DNA from: Candidatus Electronema sp.
GTDB lineage: Bacteria > Desulfobacterota > Desulfobulbia > Desulfobulbales > Desulfobulbaceae
Assembly (NCBI GenBank): GCA_026645415.1
Contig: JAPEVH010000014.1
Coordinates: forward strand, 1 to 64,000
DNA: 64,000 bases
Direction of reading: 5' to 3'
Shown here: one piece after another, positions 35,663-44,325 of the stretch
Layout: each line of letters opens with the position of its first letter
Position numbering within the stretch: the stretch's first letter is position 1
The notes under the pieces: generated by a model
Told to the model about the DNA's origin: nothing
The model's input: only the letters and a program-made list of their open reading frames with translations
Databases searched by the model: none
Position numbers and translations under genes: made by a program

Positions 35663-36460
35663 GTGAACGAAACAGATCTGCTGGAAGTGCTGGAAACAGA
35701 ACAGGTTCCCGGTGCAACATTTGATGTTGTTCAATATAAGCGGCTAAAAGGATCAGATAATCTTTACGTAGCAGAAAAGGTTTTTTTTGCCAACAAGGCA
35801 AATATTCACCTCAAGATGATCCGCGTTACGCTGGAGCGAAGTGAAGTCTTGATCGAGCCAGGCGCGCTCTATTTTATGAAAGGTGACTTGCATCTGGAAT
35901 CTGATATGCAACAGGGACTGAGCAAGGGCCTGATGCGCAAGTTCACCACTGGGGAAACCCTGTTTCAATCCCGCATCAAAGGAACTGGCGAAGTTTACTT
36001 AGAACCGACCTTTGGTCATTATTCCCTGTTTAACATTGAAGAGGATGCTATCATTGTTGACAAAGGCGCATTCTACTGCGCTTCTGCTGGGATGAAAGTC
36101 AGTGCCAAGATGCAGAGCAATATTTCCAGTGCCTTGTTCGGCGGGGAAGGACTTTTCCAGACCCAGATCAAAGGCAGCGGGGTGGTGGTGCTGGTTTCTC
36201 CTGTTCCTACAGATGAGTTGATGATTTATCAGCTTGCTCCAAAAGAAAAGCTCTCGGTGGATGGCAGCTTTGCCTTTGCGAGAACAGCCAGCGTTGAATT
36301 TCATGCAGAAAAGTCAGGCAAAAGTCTGTTCCAATCCGTCACCAGCGGCGAAGGCTTGCTACAAACCTTTACCGGGCCGGGTGTGGTCTGGCTTGCTCCA
36401 ACCGAAGAAGTGTACAAACGTTTAGGCTCGTTGAGCACTGGTTTTAACTCTGGCCGATAA
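35663..36460 (+). CDS. AIM24-family protein
   Basis: 265 residues from a GTG at 35663 with AAGGAG seven bases upstream; the ATG at 35630 lies inside the end of the SIR2 gene without a site. The protein is a beta-rich AIM24/TIGR00266 fold: EPGALYFMKGDLHLESDM, then GETLFQSRIKGTGEVYLEP, and the paralogous GEGLFQTQIKGSGVVVLVSP and GEGLLQTFTGPGVVWLAP. AIM24 proteins recur in bacterial Ter and stress operons; the molecular role is unknown. Codon use returns to the island's higher GC, so the SIR2 gene was inserted between TerY copy 1 and this gene. Confidence 0.88.
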   Translation: MNETDLLEVLETEQVPGATFDVVQYKRLKGSDNLYVAEKVFFANKANIHLKMIRVTLERSEVLIEPGALYFMKGDLHLESDMQQGLSKGLMRKFTTGETLFQSRIKGTGEVYLEPTFGHYSLFNIEEDAIIVDKGAFYCASAGMKVSAKMQSNISSALFGGEGLFQTQIKGSGVVVLVSPVPTDELMIYQLAPKEKLSVDGSFAFARTASVEFHAEKSGKSLFQSVTSGEGLLQTFTGPGVVWLAPTEEVYKRLGSLSTGFNSGR

Positions 36461-36496
36461 GCAGCTTCCTCTTAGAACCCATCCGCAGGAGTACGC

Positions 36497-37135
36497 ATGT
36501 CTCGTAGGTTGCCAATTTATATTGCCATTGACACTTCCGGGTCTATGAACGGCGAAGCCATTCAGTCCGTTAATGTCGGTATTCAAGCAATGCTCACCGC
36601 CTTGCGCCAAGACCCACACGCCCTTGATTCGGTTTATCTCTCTGTCATTACCTTTGATATTCAAGTCAAAGAACTCTTTCCCTTAACGCCTCTTTCGCAA
36701 GTACAGATTGGCGAAATAACCTGTCCCAAGTCCGGGCCGACTTGCACCGGCGAAGTCTTAGCCCTGATTGTTAACCGGGTTAAGCGGGACATCATGCACA
36801 GTACAAACGAGCGCAAGGGTGACTGGCGGCCTATGCTCTTCCTGATGACTGACGGCAGCCCTTCGGATATTGCCCGTTATAATGAAATACTGCCGCAGGT
36901 GAAGAACTGTCAGTTTGGCAAGATCATTGCCTGTGCTGCTGGCCCAAAAGCCAAGCTCGACCAGCTCAAGCGCTTGACTGACACCGTGGTCAGCCTTGAC
37001 ACCACAGACAGCACAGCCTTTGCCAGCTTCTTTAAATGGGTTTCTGCCAGCGTGGAAATGCGCAGCGTTGGCATTGGGGCTGGTTCTTCGGACGTGCTGC
37101 CCCCGCCGCCCGCTGAAATCCAGATCGTTCTCTAA
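36497..37135 (+). CDS. terY: TerY-type von Willebrand A protein (copy 2)
   Basis: 212 residues, the same length as copy 1. MIDAS site D12-x-S14-x-S16 (IDTSGSMNG) and FLMTDGSPSD, ending in a proline run plus EIQIVL. It and copy 1 are clear paralogues (NERKGDWRPM, IIACAAGPKAKLD). CAGGAG precedes the ATG. It lies 12 bases before the third copy, so the two are co-translated. Confidence 0.92.
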   Translation: MSRRLPIYIAIDTSGSMNGEAIQSVNVGIQAMLTALRQDPHALDSVYLSVITFDIQVKELFPLTPLSQVQIGEITCPKSGPTCTGEVLALIVNRVKRDIMHSTNERKGDWRPMLFLMTDGSPSDIARYNEILPQVKNCQFGKIIACAAGPKAKLDQLKRLTDTVVSLDTTDSTAFASFFKWVSASVEMRSVGIGAGSSDVLPPPPAEIQIVL

Positions 37136-37147
37136 AGGAGAAAGATT

Positions 37148-38203
37148 ATGCGCCGTCTGCCGGTTTTTCTTGTCCTTGATGTTTCTGATTCCATGATCGG
37201 TGAGCCGTTGCAGCATCTGGAGCAGGGCCTTGATCAGCTCATCAGCAAGCTGCGCCAGAATCCTCATGCCTTAGAAACGGTTTTTCTCTCGGTCATTGCC
37301 TTTGCTGGCAAAGCAAAAACACTGGTGCCGTTAGTTGATCTGCCGACGTTCTATTCGCCGCGCTTGCCCTTGGGTTCAGGCACGGCTCTTGGTCGGGCGT
37401 TGACCTGTCTGATGGAAGAAATAGACCGACAGGTGCAGCCAACAACAGCAGAGCGCAAAGGCGATTGGAAGCCAATTGTTTATTTGATGACGGACGGCAA
37501 GCCCACTGATGACTGGAGCGCGGCGGTCAGAACTTGGCAGAGCAAGTACAGCAAGCGTGCCCTGCTCACTGCCATTGGCATCGGCAAATATGCTGCCACT
37601 GGCATTTTGTCGCAGTTTGCTGATCATGTTCTGACCTACAGTGGGGAAAGTAGCGCAGATTTTTCCTCGTTTATTGATTGGATGAGCATGTCGGTGCAGT
37701 CGCGCAGCATTATGGTGCAGCAGCAAGGCGAACGCAATCAGCCTATTTCCTTGGCCAAGGTGGAAAAGATTTTATCGTTTGCGGAGAATAAGCCAAGTTC
37801 TGATGAAGATTTTGCTCTTTTTGTCGGCCGCTGTCAGCAACGCGGCACCCCGTATCTGCTCAAGTATGAACGTGTGTTTCTTTCTTCGGCTGCCGAGCTG
37901 CGCGCAAATGGAGAAAACGGCTGCTGCTACCGAATGACTGGCTGTTATCCGATTGATGAAAGCTATTTTGACTGGTCAGCAGCAGTAAATGAACTTGAGG
38001 CAAATGTTGATCTCAACAGTTTGATCGGGCAAGCGAGCTGTCCTTGCTGCGGCAATCCCTCTGCCTTTGGTCTTTGCGCCTGTGGCCGCATCTTTTGCGT
38101 TGATGGCTCGGCACGGGCACAGTGTCCTTGGTGCAAGCAACATCTTGAGTTGGCTCCAGCAGAGAAAGATCAACGTTTTGACATTGTGCGGTCGTTGGGA
38201 TAA
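37148..38203 (+). CDS. terY: TerY-type vWA protein with C-terminal zinc ribbon (copy 3)
   Basis: 351 residues. N-terminal vWA (1-205) has MIDAS D11-x-S13-x-S15 (DVSDSMIG) and LMTDGKPTDDW. The C-terminal extension carries four Cys pairs in SCPCCGNPSAFGLCACG and QCPWC (about 297-332), the TerY-C metal-binding domain. This is the version normally found in TerY-P triads with a PP2C phosphatase and a kinase, both of which lie 8-10 kb downstream. AAAGGAG precedes the ATG. Confidence 0.92.
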   Translation: MRRLPVFLVLDVSDSMIGEPLQHLEQGLDQLISKLRQNPHALETVFLSVIAFAGKAKTLVPLVDLPTFYSPRLPLGSGTALGRALTCLMEEIDRQVQPTTAERKGDWKPIVYLMTDGKPTDDWSAAVRTWQSKYSKRALLTAIGIGKYAATGILSQFADHVLTYSGESSADFSSFIDWMSMSVQSRSIMVQQQGERNQPISLAKVEKILSFAENKPSSDEDFALFVGRCQQRGTPYLLKYERVFLSSAAELRANGENGCCYRMTGCYPIDESYFDWSAAVNELEANVDLNSLIGQASCPCCGNPSAFGLCACGRIFCVDGSARAQCPWCKQHLELAPAEKDQRFDIVRSLG

Positions 38204-38370
38204 AAGATGCTGGTCTATGTGAGGGGATGAGTTTTCGTTTCTCTGCTGAAACGGGGGAATATAGATGTTTCAACTTAATTTTTTAGATGTTACCATGAAT
38301 CGTTTCTGCTTAATATTCGTTTTGCTCCTTACAACTGCAATCAATGCGGTAATAGCTGCATAGCGATGGA

Positions 38371-38772
38371 TAATGAATGCCGTTTTGGATCGAGTTACAC
38401 ACCATCCAGTTATTCATCGGGAAGTATATCATCGAAACGCAGTGCTTCTACGATTCATTCATCTTCAGCAACGCCTCAGATGCTCTGTTTCGCATCAGCA
38501 AGAGAGCATTTGCGGTTTACAATGGGGCATTCGCAGCTTCAAGTGAGACGTTCGTTGTTTAAAACGTGATGTTTGCAACTGCGGATGAGGCATTTAATGC
38601 TTCAAACGTGCCATTCGATGTATCACATGAGGCATCCGCAGCGTAAAATACGGCGTTTGATGTTGCGAATGAGATATATGAAACGTCAAATGTGGCATTC
38701 GATGTGTCAAACGAGACGTTTGAAGCGTGAAACACGGCATTTGAAGCAAGAAACAGGGTATTCTGAGCAGCA
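38371..38772. repeat. 21-bp-period array of quasi-palindromes (array 2)
   Basis: About 19 consecutive 21-bp units without indels. The better copies (38563-38751) follow AA[CT]-x-x-G-GCATT[TC]-GA-x-G. Several have palindromic cores such as GCATT-T-AATGC and CATTCGATG. Both strands read as heptads with a recurring Phe: plus NVPFDVS, NTAFDVA and NETFEA, broken by TAA at 38560 and 38644 and TGA at 38728 and 38764; minus NAVFHAS, NATFDVS, open from 38879 to 38559. The plus frame is the same as that of the fibronectin-III gene at 38806. It is different in sequence from array 1 but has the same period and architecture. Confidence 0.8.
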
Positions 38773-38805
38773 AAAATCTCCGAAAAAACAACAAAGGAGC
38801 TTGTC

Positions 38806-39411
38806 ATGGCACGTTTTCCCACCCGTGAAGCAGACATCAGGACATTGGCGCAGAACATGATTGCTGGGCTGGACGGCAACGCGGATTTTCCTGATCCGCC
38901 GGTCGCGTCAAAGGATCTTCAAGATCTGCTGACCGCCTTCAATGCCTTGGAAGACGCGCAGGTCGCGGCTCAAGCAGCAGCCCAGCAAACCACTGAAGCC
39001 AAGCAGACTGGGCTGGACACGCTGACTGCGGCCATGAAAAAAGACCTCAACTATGCCGACGATGCGGTCAACGGCAATGATGCCAAGCTCGCTGCTCTGG
39101 GCTGGAGCGGCAAAGCGGATCCGACCCCGCTTCAGGCACCGGGCCAGCCCCGTTCCTTGGAGACAGCCAAAGAGGGGCCGGGCTGGCTTTCTTTAGACTG
39201 GAAAAAATCTTCAGACGGCGGTAAAGCAGCCTATTATCGGATTGAACGGCGGGAATTGCCGGGCGGGGTATGGGCAATGACGAGCACGGCCTTGGAAACA
39301 GAGATCACCCTGAACAATCAGGAGCGCGGTAAAGAGTTTGAATACCGAGTCATTGCGGTTAACAAGGCAGGCGAGAGCGGGCCGAGTAACACGGTGACTG
39401 CGGTGCTGTGA
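38806..39411 (+). CDS. Fibronectin type III domain protein
   Basis: 201 residues, no signal peptide. The N-terminal ~100 are helical and alanine-rich (LEDAQVAAQAAAQQTTEAKQ), probably a coiled coil. The C-terminal ~95 form a fibronectin-III domain (PGQPRSLETAKEGPGWLSLDW, YYRIERRELPGG, EFEYRVIAVNKAGESGPSN). CAAAGGAG lies eight bases before the ATG, so this is a true start even though the same frame continues upstream into the 21-bp array. It sits in the Ter island after TerY copy 3. Its role is unknown; it may be an adaptor. A terminator follows. Confidence 0.8.
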   Translation: MARFPTREADIRTLAQNMIAGLDGNADFPDPPVASKDLQDLLTAFNALEDAQVAAQAAAQQTTEAKQTGLDTLTAAMKKDLNYADDAVNGNDAKLAALGWSGKADPTPLQAPGQPRSLETAKEGPGWLSLDWKKSSDGGKAAYYRIERRELPGGVWAMTSTALETEITLNNQERGKEFEYRVIAVNKAGESGPSNTVTAVL

Positions 39412-39419
39412 AGCGGTTG

Positions 39420-39450
39420 AGCAGGGTCTGAAGAAGGCCCTGCTTTTTTT
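39420..39450 (+). terminator. Rho-independent terminator
   Basis: Stem AGCAGGG / CCCTGCT with an 11-base loop, followed directly by seven T residues. It ends the transcript carrying the fibronectin-III gene and separates it from the methyltransferase. Confidence 0.85.
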
Positions 39451-39490
39451 GTCGGGTTCTTCGCATTGCTTTAGACAGGTCAGGGAAACA

Positions 39491-40537
39491 ATGGAATACT
39501 GGGAAGAAATAAATAAAGAATTAACCCCTTGGCTTGATGTTGAGCTGCACAAGACAGTCATTGATCTTTTTGCAGGCTGCGGCGGTCTGTCGCTCGGCTT
39601 TGAAGCCAATGGATTCAACACCATCGGCTATGAAATGGATGCGTACGCGGCAGAAACATACAACCGTAACTTGCTTGGAAAATGTGTTCACGAAACGCTG
39701 ACCGTTAATTGTATCTATCCACCAGCGGAGATTGTCATTGGTGGCCCTCCTTGTCAGCCATTCAGCGTGGGCGGCAAGCAGCTTGGTTTGCAAGATGCGC
39801 GGGATGGCTTTCCAATTTTTCTGGCAGCAGTCAAACAGCTTGAGCCGGAAGTTGTGCTGTTTGAAAACGTGCGGGGAATGCTCTATAAAAACAAGTGGTA
39901 TCTGCAGGAAGTAATAGATGCGCTGGAACGGTTTGGCTATCATGTCAAATATGCTCTGCTCAATGCGGTTGACTATAAAGTCCCTCAGAACAGAGAGCGG
40001 GTGATTGTGCTTGGCGCAAAGAAGAAAATCGGCCTGCCAAAGAAGGCAGATAAACGAATTTCTGCTGGACAGGCATTGGGAGAGCTGGCCTTGCAGCACG
40101 ATGCGTCATCAAAATTTCTCACCGCATCAATGGACAACTATGTGGCCAAATATGAAAAAGCCTCGAAATGCGTCAACCCAAGAGACTTGCATTTGCATAA
40201 ACCAGCCCGGACGCTGACATGCAGGAACTTGGCTGGTTCGACTGGCGACATGCACAGAATCCGCTTGCAGGATGGAAGAAGAAAGCGGCTGACCGTGCGT
40301 GAGGCGGCCCGGCTGCAAAGTTTTCCTGATTGGTTTGAATTTGCTGGAACTGAAACGCAGCAGTTCAACCAGATTGGCAATGCGGTTGCACCGTATTTTG
40401 CCTTTCATTTGGCACAGCAGGTTAAAAATTATCTGCTTGGCAATACAGAAAATCACTCTTCATTGAGGGATGCTCGGCAACTCAACCTGTTTGCACATGA
40501 AGCAATCTGCCACGAGAAGGTAGGTACATACACTTAA
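39491..40537 (+). CDS. C5-cytosine DNA methyltransferase
   Basis: 348 residues from the ATG at 39491. The motifs are in order: I DLFAGCGGLSLGF, IV GGPPCQPFS with catalytic C88, VI ENVRG, VIII QNRERV, IX/X with RLTVREAARLQSFP and QIGNAVAP. It transfers a methyl group from SAM to C5 of cytosine in a specific site that cannot be read from sequence. No restriction endonuclease or Vsr gene is adjacent, so it is a solitary enzyme or the remains of a restriction-modification system. It is between the Ter genes and the OLD/UvrD pair. Confidence 0.93.
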   Translation: MEYWEEINKELTPWLDVELHKTVIDLFAGCGGLSLGFEANGFNTIGYEMDAYAAETYNRNLLGKCVHETLTVNCIYPPAEIVIGGPPCQPFSVGGKQLGLQDARDGFPIFLAAVKQLEPEVVLFENVRGMLYKNKWYLQEVIDALERFGYHVKYALLNAVDYKVPQNRERVIVLGAKKKIGLPKKADKRISAGQALGELALQHDASSKFLTASMDNYVAKYEKASKCVNPRDLHLHKPARTLTCRNLAGSTGDMHRIRLQDGRRKRLTVREAARLQSFPDWFEFAGTETQQFNQIGNAVAPYFAFHLAQQVKNYLLGNTENHSSLRDARQLNLFAHEAICHEKVGTYT

Positions 40538-40566
40538 CTGCGGGATGTAAGCAAGAGAGGTGATTT

Positions 40567-42120
40567 ATGAAAAACAACATAGCTGGCTGCTGCATGTTTT
40601 TGTATCTGTCAGGGATAATACTTGGGACAGTTGTTTTTTCCTTATTCCTCCTGACAAAATATCAGCCTACGTTTTCTCGCGTAGCAGAATATCAGCCTCC
40701 GCCGAACAATATTCCTGTGTCAAAAGAACCGTGGAAGACGATTTCTGTCTCCGGGATTGTGAACTTGCGCACGATGCTACTTGAGGAACGGTTTGACGAG
40801 CTGGATACTATTCTTGCCGGTTATCAGCAGGACTTTGAAAAAGACCCGCTGGATGAATACAAGGTCTTTTCAGCCTATAATGCGTTCTATCTCCATAATC
40901 CCTCCTACGAAACTTTATTTAAAAAATGGCTTGCAGCCGCGCCAGCTCATTATCAGCCCTATCTTGCTATAGCAAAGTATTACGATGCTCGGGCATGGCA
41001 GAGCAGAGGGACGGATTGGGCAAAGGATACCTCTGATGAGCAGTTTAAGGAAATGTATGCCTTTCTTGCCACGGCGGAACAGTATGCAGAAACAGCTCTG
41101 GATAAGAACGAAAGGTTGGCTCCTGCTCACAGCCTTCTGATCGGCATAGCCGAATTAAATGGCAATGACAGGGTGAAAGAGCAGCGCATCAAAAGGAGCA
41201 GGGAGCTTTTTCCTTATTCGTTTATGCTGAGGTCATCCTATATCTGGACAGAGCAGCCGCGCTGGGGAGGCAGTTATGCTGCTATGGCTCAGATTGCAAA
41301 GGAGGCTATGCCGTATGCAGGTAAGAATCCCCGGCTTTTAGCTCTGTACGGCTATATTTACCAGGATCAGGCCGACATGCTGGAACGAGATGATAACTAC
41401 AAGGAGGCCCTCCACCTGCTAGATCAGGCGATTGCTCTCGGCGATGTAGCTTCTTTTTATACTGATCGGGCCAGATTCCAAATCTCCTATTTCAACAGGG
41501 ATGATCTCGCACTAGAGGATATCAATAGGAGTATTTATCTTTCAGACACAGACGAAGAAAGCTATCGGATTCGAGCACGAGTCTATTTTGCCAAAGGCGA
41601 GTATGAAAAGTCGTTTGCCGATCTTCACACCGCTGAACTGCTTTCGCCAGAGAGCAAGAAGATAAAAGAATTTCGGGAATGGGCGGCAAAAAAGCTGGTC
41701 TTCCTAGGCTATGAGAAGGCAAAGAAGGATTTGCAGCAGGGCATTGATTTGTACACGATGGCTCTGCGCTTTGATAGGAACTACGCTGAGACCTATTATT
41801 GGAGAAGTCTGGCTTATGACAAACTGAATGATCGCGCTGCCTCACTCTCTGACATCAAGAATGCCATTCGGCTCAATCCTACTTATTTTGATGCCTATCG
41901 AATGCTGGACTATCTGCTTGCCAGAGAGGAAAAGTGGCCAGAGATTATCCAGTACTGGGACAAGTTCATTGCTTTGAAGCCAAATAACGCAGAAGCCTAT
42001 TTTGAGCGGTCAGGCACGCATTATCATAACCGGAATATGGAACAGGCTATGATTGATCTGAAAAAGGCTTGTGATCTTGGCAGTGAACCTGCTTGTAAGC
42101 AGTATGAAAAAGTGAGATGA
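40567..42120 (+). CDS. Membrane-anchored DUF4034 and TPR protein
   Basis: 517 residues. One N-terminal membrane helix (about 8-30). Residues about 60-200 match DUF4034 (VNLRTMLLEERFDELD, YLAIAKYYDARAWQSRGTDWA). From about 260 on there are at least five tetratricopeptide repeats (for example YKEALHLLDQAIALGD, AASLSDIKNAIRLNPTYFDAY, EQAMIDLKKACDLGS). It is probably a periplasm- or cytoplasm-facing scaffold; the family has no known activity. GAGAGG precedes the ATG and it lies 29 bases after the methyltransferase gene, so the two may be co-transcribed. Confidence 0.8.
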   Translation: MKNNIAGCCMFLYLSGIILGTVVFSLFLLTKYQPTFSRVAEYQPPPNNIPVSKEPWKTISVSGIVNLRTMLLEERFDELDTILAGYQQDFEKDPLDEYKVFSAYNAFYLHNPSYETLFKKWLAAAPAHYQPYLAIAKYYDARAWQSRGTDWAKDTSDEQFKEMYAFLATAEQYAETALDKNERLAPAHSLLIGIAELNGNDRVKEQRIKRSRELFPYSFMLRSSYIWTEQPRWGGSYAAMAQIAKEAMPYAGKNPRLLALYGYIYQDQADMLERDDNYKEALHLLDQAIALGDVASFYTDRARFQISYFNRDDLALEDINRSIYLSDTDEESYRIRARVYFAKGEYEKSFADLHTAELLSPESKKIKEFREWAAKKLVFLGYEKAKKDLQQGIDLYTMALRFDRNYAETYYWRSLAYDKLNDRAASLSDIKNAIRLNPTYFDAYRMLDYLLAREEKWPEIIQYWDKFIALKPNNAEAYFERSGTHYHNRNMEQAMIDLKKACDLGSEPACKQYEKVR

Positions 42121-42228
42121 TGCTTTGGAAGTGATTATCAGGTAGAGCATGGGTTTATATGGGAAATCTCCATATATCAGCATAACTTGGCAAAAAAACA
42201 ACATTTTTAATAGGTAATTGATATTGAT

Positions 42229-44325
42229 ATGTATATTTCAAAACTAAAAATAGAAAATTTCAGAAATTTCAGAAACGCTACAATTGAATTGAACTTCGGC
42301 CTTAATATTATCATAGGCCATAACAATTCAGGCAAGACTAATCTGCTCAAAGCGTTACAATTTGTATTTGACAGGAGTTTGAGAGAAAAACCAACAATAG
42401 ATGATTTTAACAAAGATTATGTTGATTTCAAAATGCCGCCAAGAATAAAAATTACATCTATAATTTCAGAACATGCCAACAAAGACCTAACTGATGACAA
42501 GAATGTAGTTTATGATTGGTTGATCAAAGAAGCACCGCTTTATGAGGCGCAGCTAACTTATGTGTTCTTTCTACCAACAAAACACTTTGATGAATATAAG
42601 AAAGAAGTCAGTTTGCTTCAAGATAGCGACGGAAAATATGATATTGATAAATGCTATAAGCTAATTGAAAAAAAATTCCTTAAGAAATATATCTCACGGA
42701 TTTTTGGTGGTAACCCTGAAAGAGAGGAAATTGCAGACGCTGATAATCTCAATAGATTTGATTTTCAGTTTTTGGACGCGATACGTGACGCTGAGAAGGA
42801 AATGTTTTTCGGCAATAATACGCTACTTAGGGATGTACTCAATTATTTCCTTGATTATGATATATCCAATGGAAGCGACTTTGAAGAGCTTGACGAAACG
42901 CAAAAAGATGAAATCAAGAATCGGGAAATTGAGTTTATAGATAAATCAAAAAAATTACTTGAACATTTAATTAACAGGATCTCAAAAGAAAAAATCCTCG
43001 AATATTCCAAGGAAACTGGTGCAGATAAAGGAGGGAGACCAAATTTCGATGCAGAAATTATTGAGAAAGAGATGCTTTTTGCATTGCGATTAATAGTTGA
43101 AAAGAGTGGATTAAACCTTCCAATCAAGAACAATGGCTTAGGATACAACAATTTATTGTTCATTGCACTTATCCTCGCGAAAATTCAAATGGAACGTTCA
43201 GCTTCAATGGGTGACAATGCTAAAATATTTCCAATTATGGCTATTGAAGAACCAGAAGCTCATCTCCATCCATCAATGCAATTCAAATTTTTACAATTTC
43301 TTGAAAAGAATATAAATGAGCATAAGCAGGCACGTCAGGTTTTCATCACCTCACATTCAACACACATCACGTCTGCTGTAGATTTAGATTCCATAATATG
43401 CCTTTATGAAGATGTGGATGGTGTCCAGAGAGTCGGTTATCCTGGAAGCGTTTTTTCGGATGCAAAAGATGATCAAGATTCTAAAATATATGTAAAAAGA
43501 TTTCTTGATGCTACAAAGTCTAACATGTTGTTTGCCAACCGACTGATCTTTGTAGAGGGTATTTCAGAACAGCTTCTGTTGCCTTGTTTTGCAGCATATA
43601 TGGAGAAGGAAGAACAGTTGATAAATGAACATGTTTGCATAGTGAATGTAGACAGCAGAACTTTTAAGCACTTTTTGAAGTTATTCGAGTTTGATACGGA
43701 CAAAAAACCGCATGCAATAAATAAGAAAGTGGTCTGTATTACAGATGTAGACCCGATAAGAAAGGAAAAAGAACCTGAAGACAATAATAAAAAACGTTGG
43801 AAAAAATGCTACCCCTTTGAACTGGACCAAGCTCCAAAGAACTTTGATTATCAATCCCTGTCAACACATGCAAAGAACCTGAAAGAACGATCTAAAAAGT
43901 ATAACCATATTGAGATTTACACTGCTCCAGTTGGAGAAGGTAAAACTTTAGAGTATGAATTAGCTCTAACTAATCCTTCCTGCGAACTGTTAATCACTGA
44001 CTGTTTCCCGTCAAAAGGCAAAAATCGCGATACATTTTTCAAGAAGATCATGAAGTCCTATGACGAAGATAAAACATTGGATCAATTAATAGCTCTATGT
44101 AATCATGATAATATCATAGAATCAATAAAAGACAGCTCTTGGGAAGAGCCTAAAAAAAAGAAATCCCTCATAGCCGCATTATATCATGGAGCTATTGAAA
44201 ACATGAAGGGAGAGCATGCTTTCTATCTTGAAAAAAGACTTAGAGATAATCTTGATAGCAAGGAGCGGCAGGAATTTAATGTGCCAGAATACATCAAAAA
44301 CGCCATAGAGTATATTACAGGATAG
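42229..44325 (+). CDS. OLD-family (class 2, GajA-like) ATPase-nuclease
   Basis: 698 residues. RecF/SMC-like start (MYISKLKIENFRNFRNA), Walker A GHNNSGKT (about 28-35), Walker B AIEEPEAHLHPSMQ (about 338) and H-loop ITSHSTH. The C-terminal TOPRIM nuclease shows VEGISEQ near 438, CITDVDP near 503 and KTLEYELAL near 573, the acidic set of class 2 OLD nucleases. In Gabija, GajA of this kind nicks DNA when nucleotides run low during phage infection and works with the helicase GajB, which is the next gene here. At 698 residues it is longer than typical GajA. The gene is AT-rich compared with its flanks. Confidence 0.85.
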   Translation: MYISKLKIENFRNFRNATIELNFGLNIIIGHNNSGKTNLLKALQFVFDRSLREKPTIDDFNKDYVDFKMPPRIKITSIISEHANKDLTDDKNVVYDWLIKEAPLYEAQLTYVFFLPTKHFDEYKKEVSLLQDSDGKYDIDKCYKLIEKKFLKKYISRIFGGNPEREEIADADNLNRFDFQFLDAIRDAEKEMFFGNNTLLRDVLNYFLDYDISNGSDFEELDETQKDEIKNREIEFIDKSKKLLEHLINRISKEKILEYSKETGADKGGRPNFDAEIIEKEMLFALRLIVEKSGLNLPIKNNGLGYNNLLFIALILAKIQMERSASMGDNAKIFPIMAIEEPEAHLHPSMQFKFLQFLEKNINEHKQARQVFITSHSTHITSAVDLDSIICLYEDVDGVQRVGYPGSVFSDAKDDQDSKIYVKRFLDATKSNMLFANRLIFVEGISEQLLLPCFAAYMEKEEQLINEHVCIVNVDSRTFKHFLKLFEFDTDKKPHAINKKVVCITDVDPIRKEKEPEDNNKKRWKKCYPFELDQAPKNFDYQSLSTHAKNLKERSKKYNHIEIYTAPVGEGKTLEYELALTNPSCELLITDCFPSKGKNRDTFFKKIMKSYDEDKTLDQLIALCNHDNIIESIKDSSWEEPKKKKSLIAALYHGAIENMKGEHAFYLEKRLRDNLDSKERQEFNVPEYIKNAIEYITG

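Noticed and set aside
38559-38879. 106-residue minus-strand gene through array 2
   Set aside because: It is open only because the 21-bp period preserves frame on both strands; it runs antisense into the start of the well-supported fibronectin-III gene and has no ribosome site.
39491-42120. Restriction endonuclease partner of the cytosine methyltransferase
   Set aside because: The next gene is a membrane-anchored DUF4034/TPR protein with no nuclease motif.
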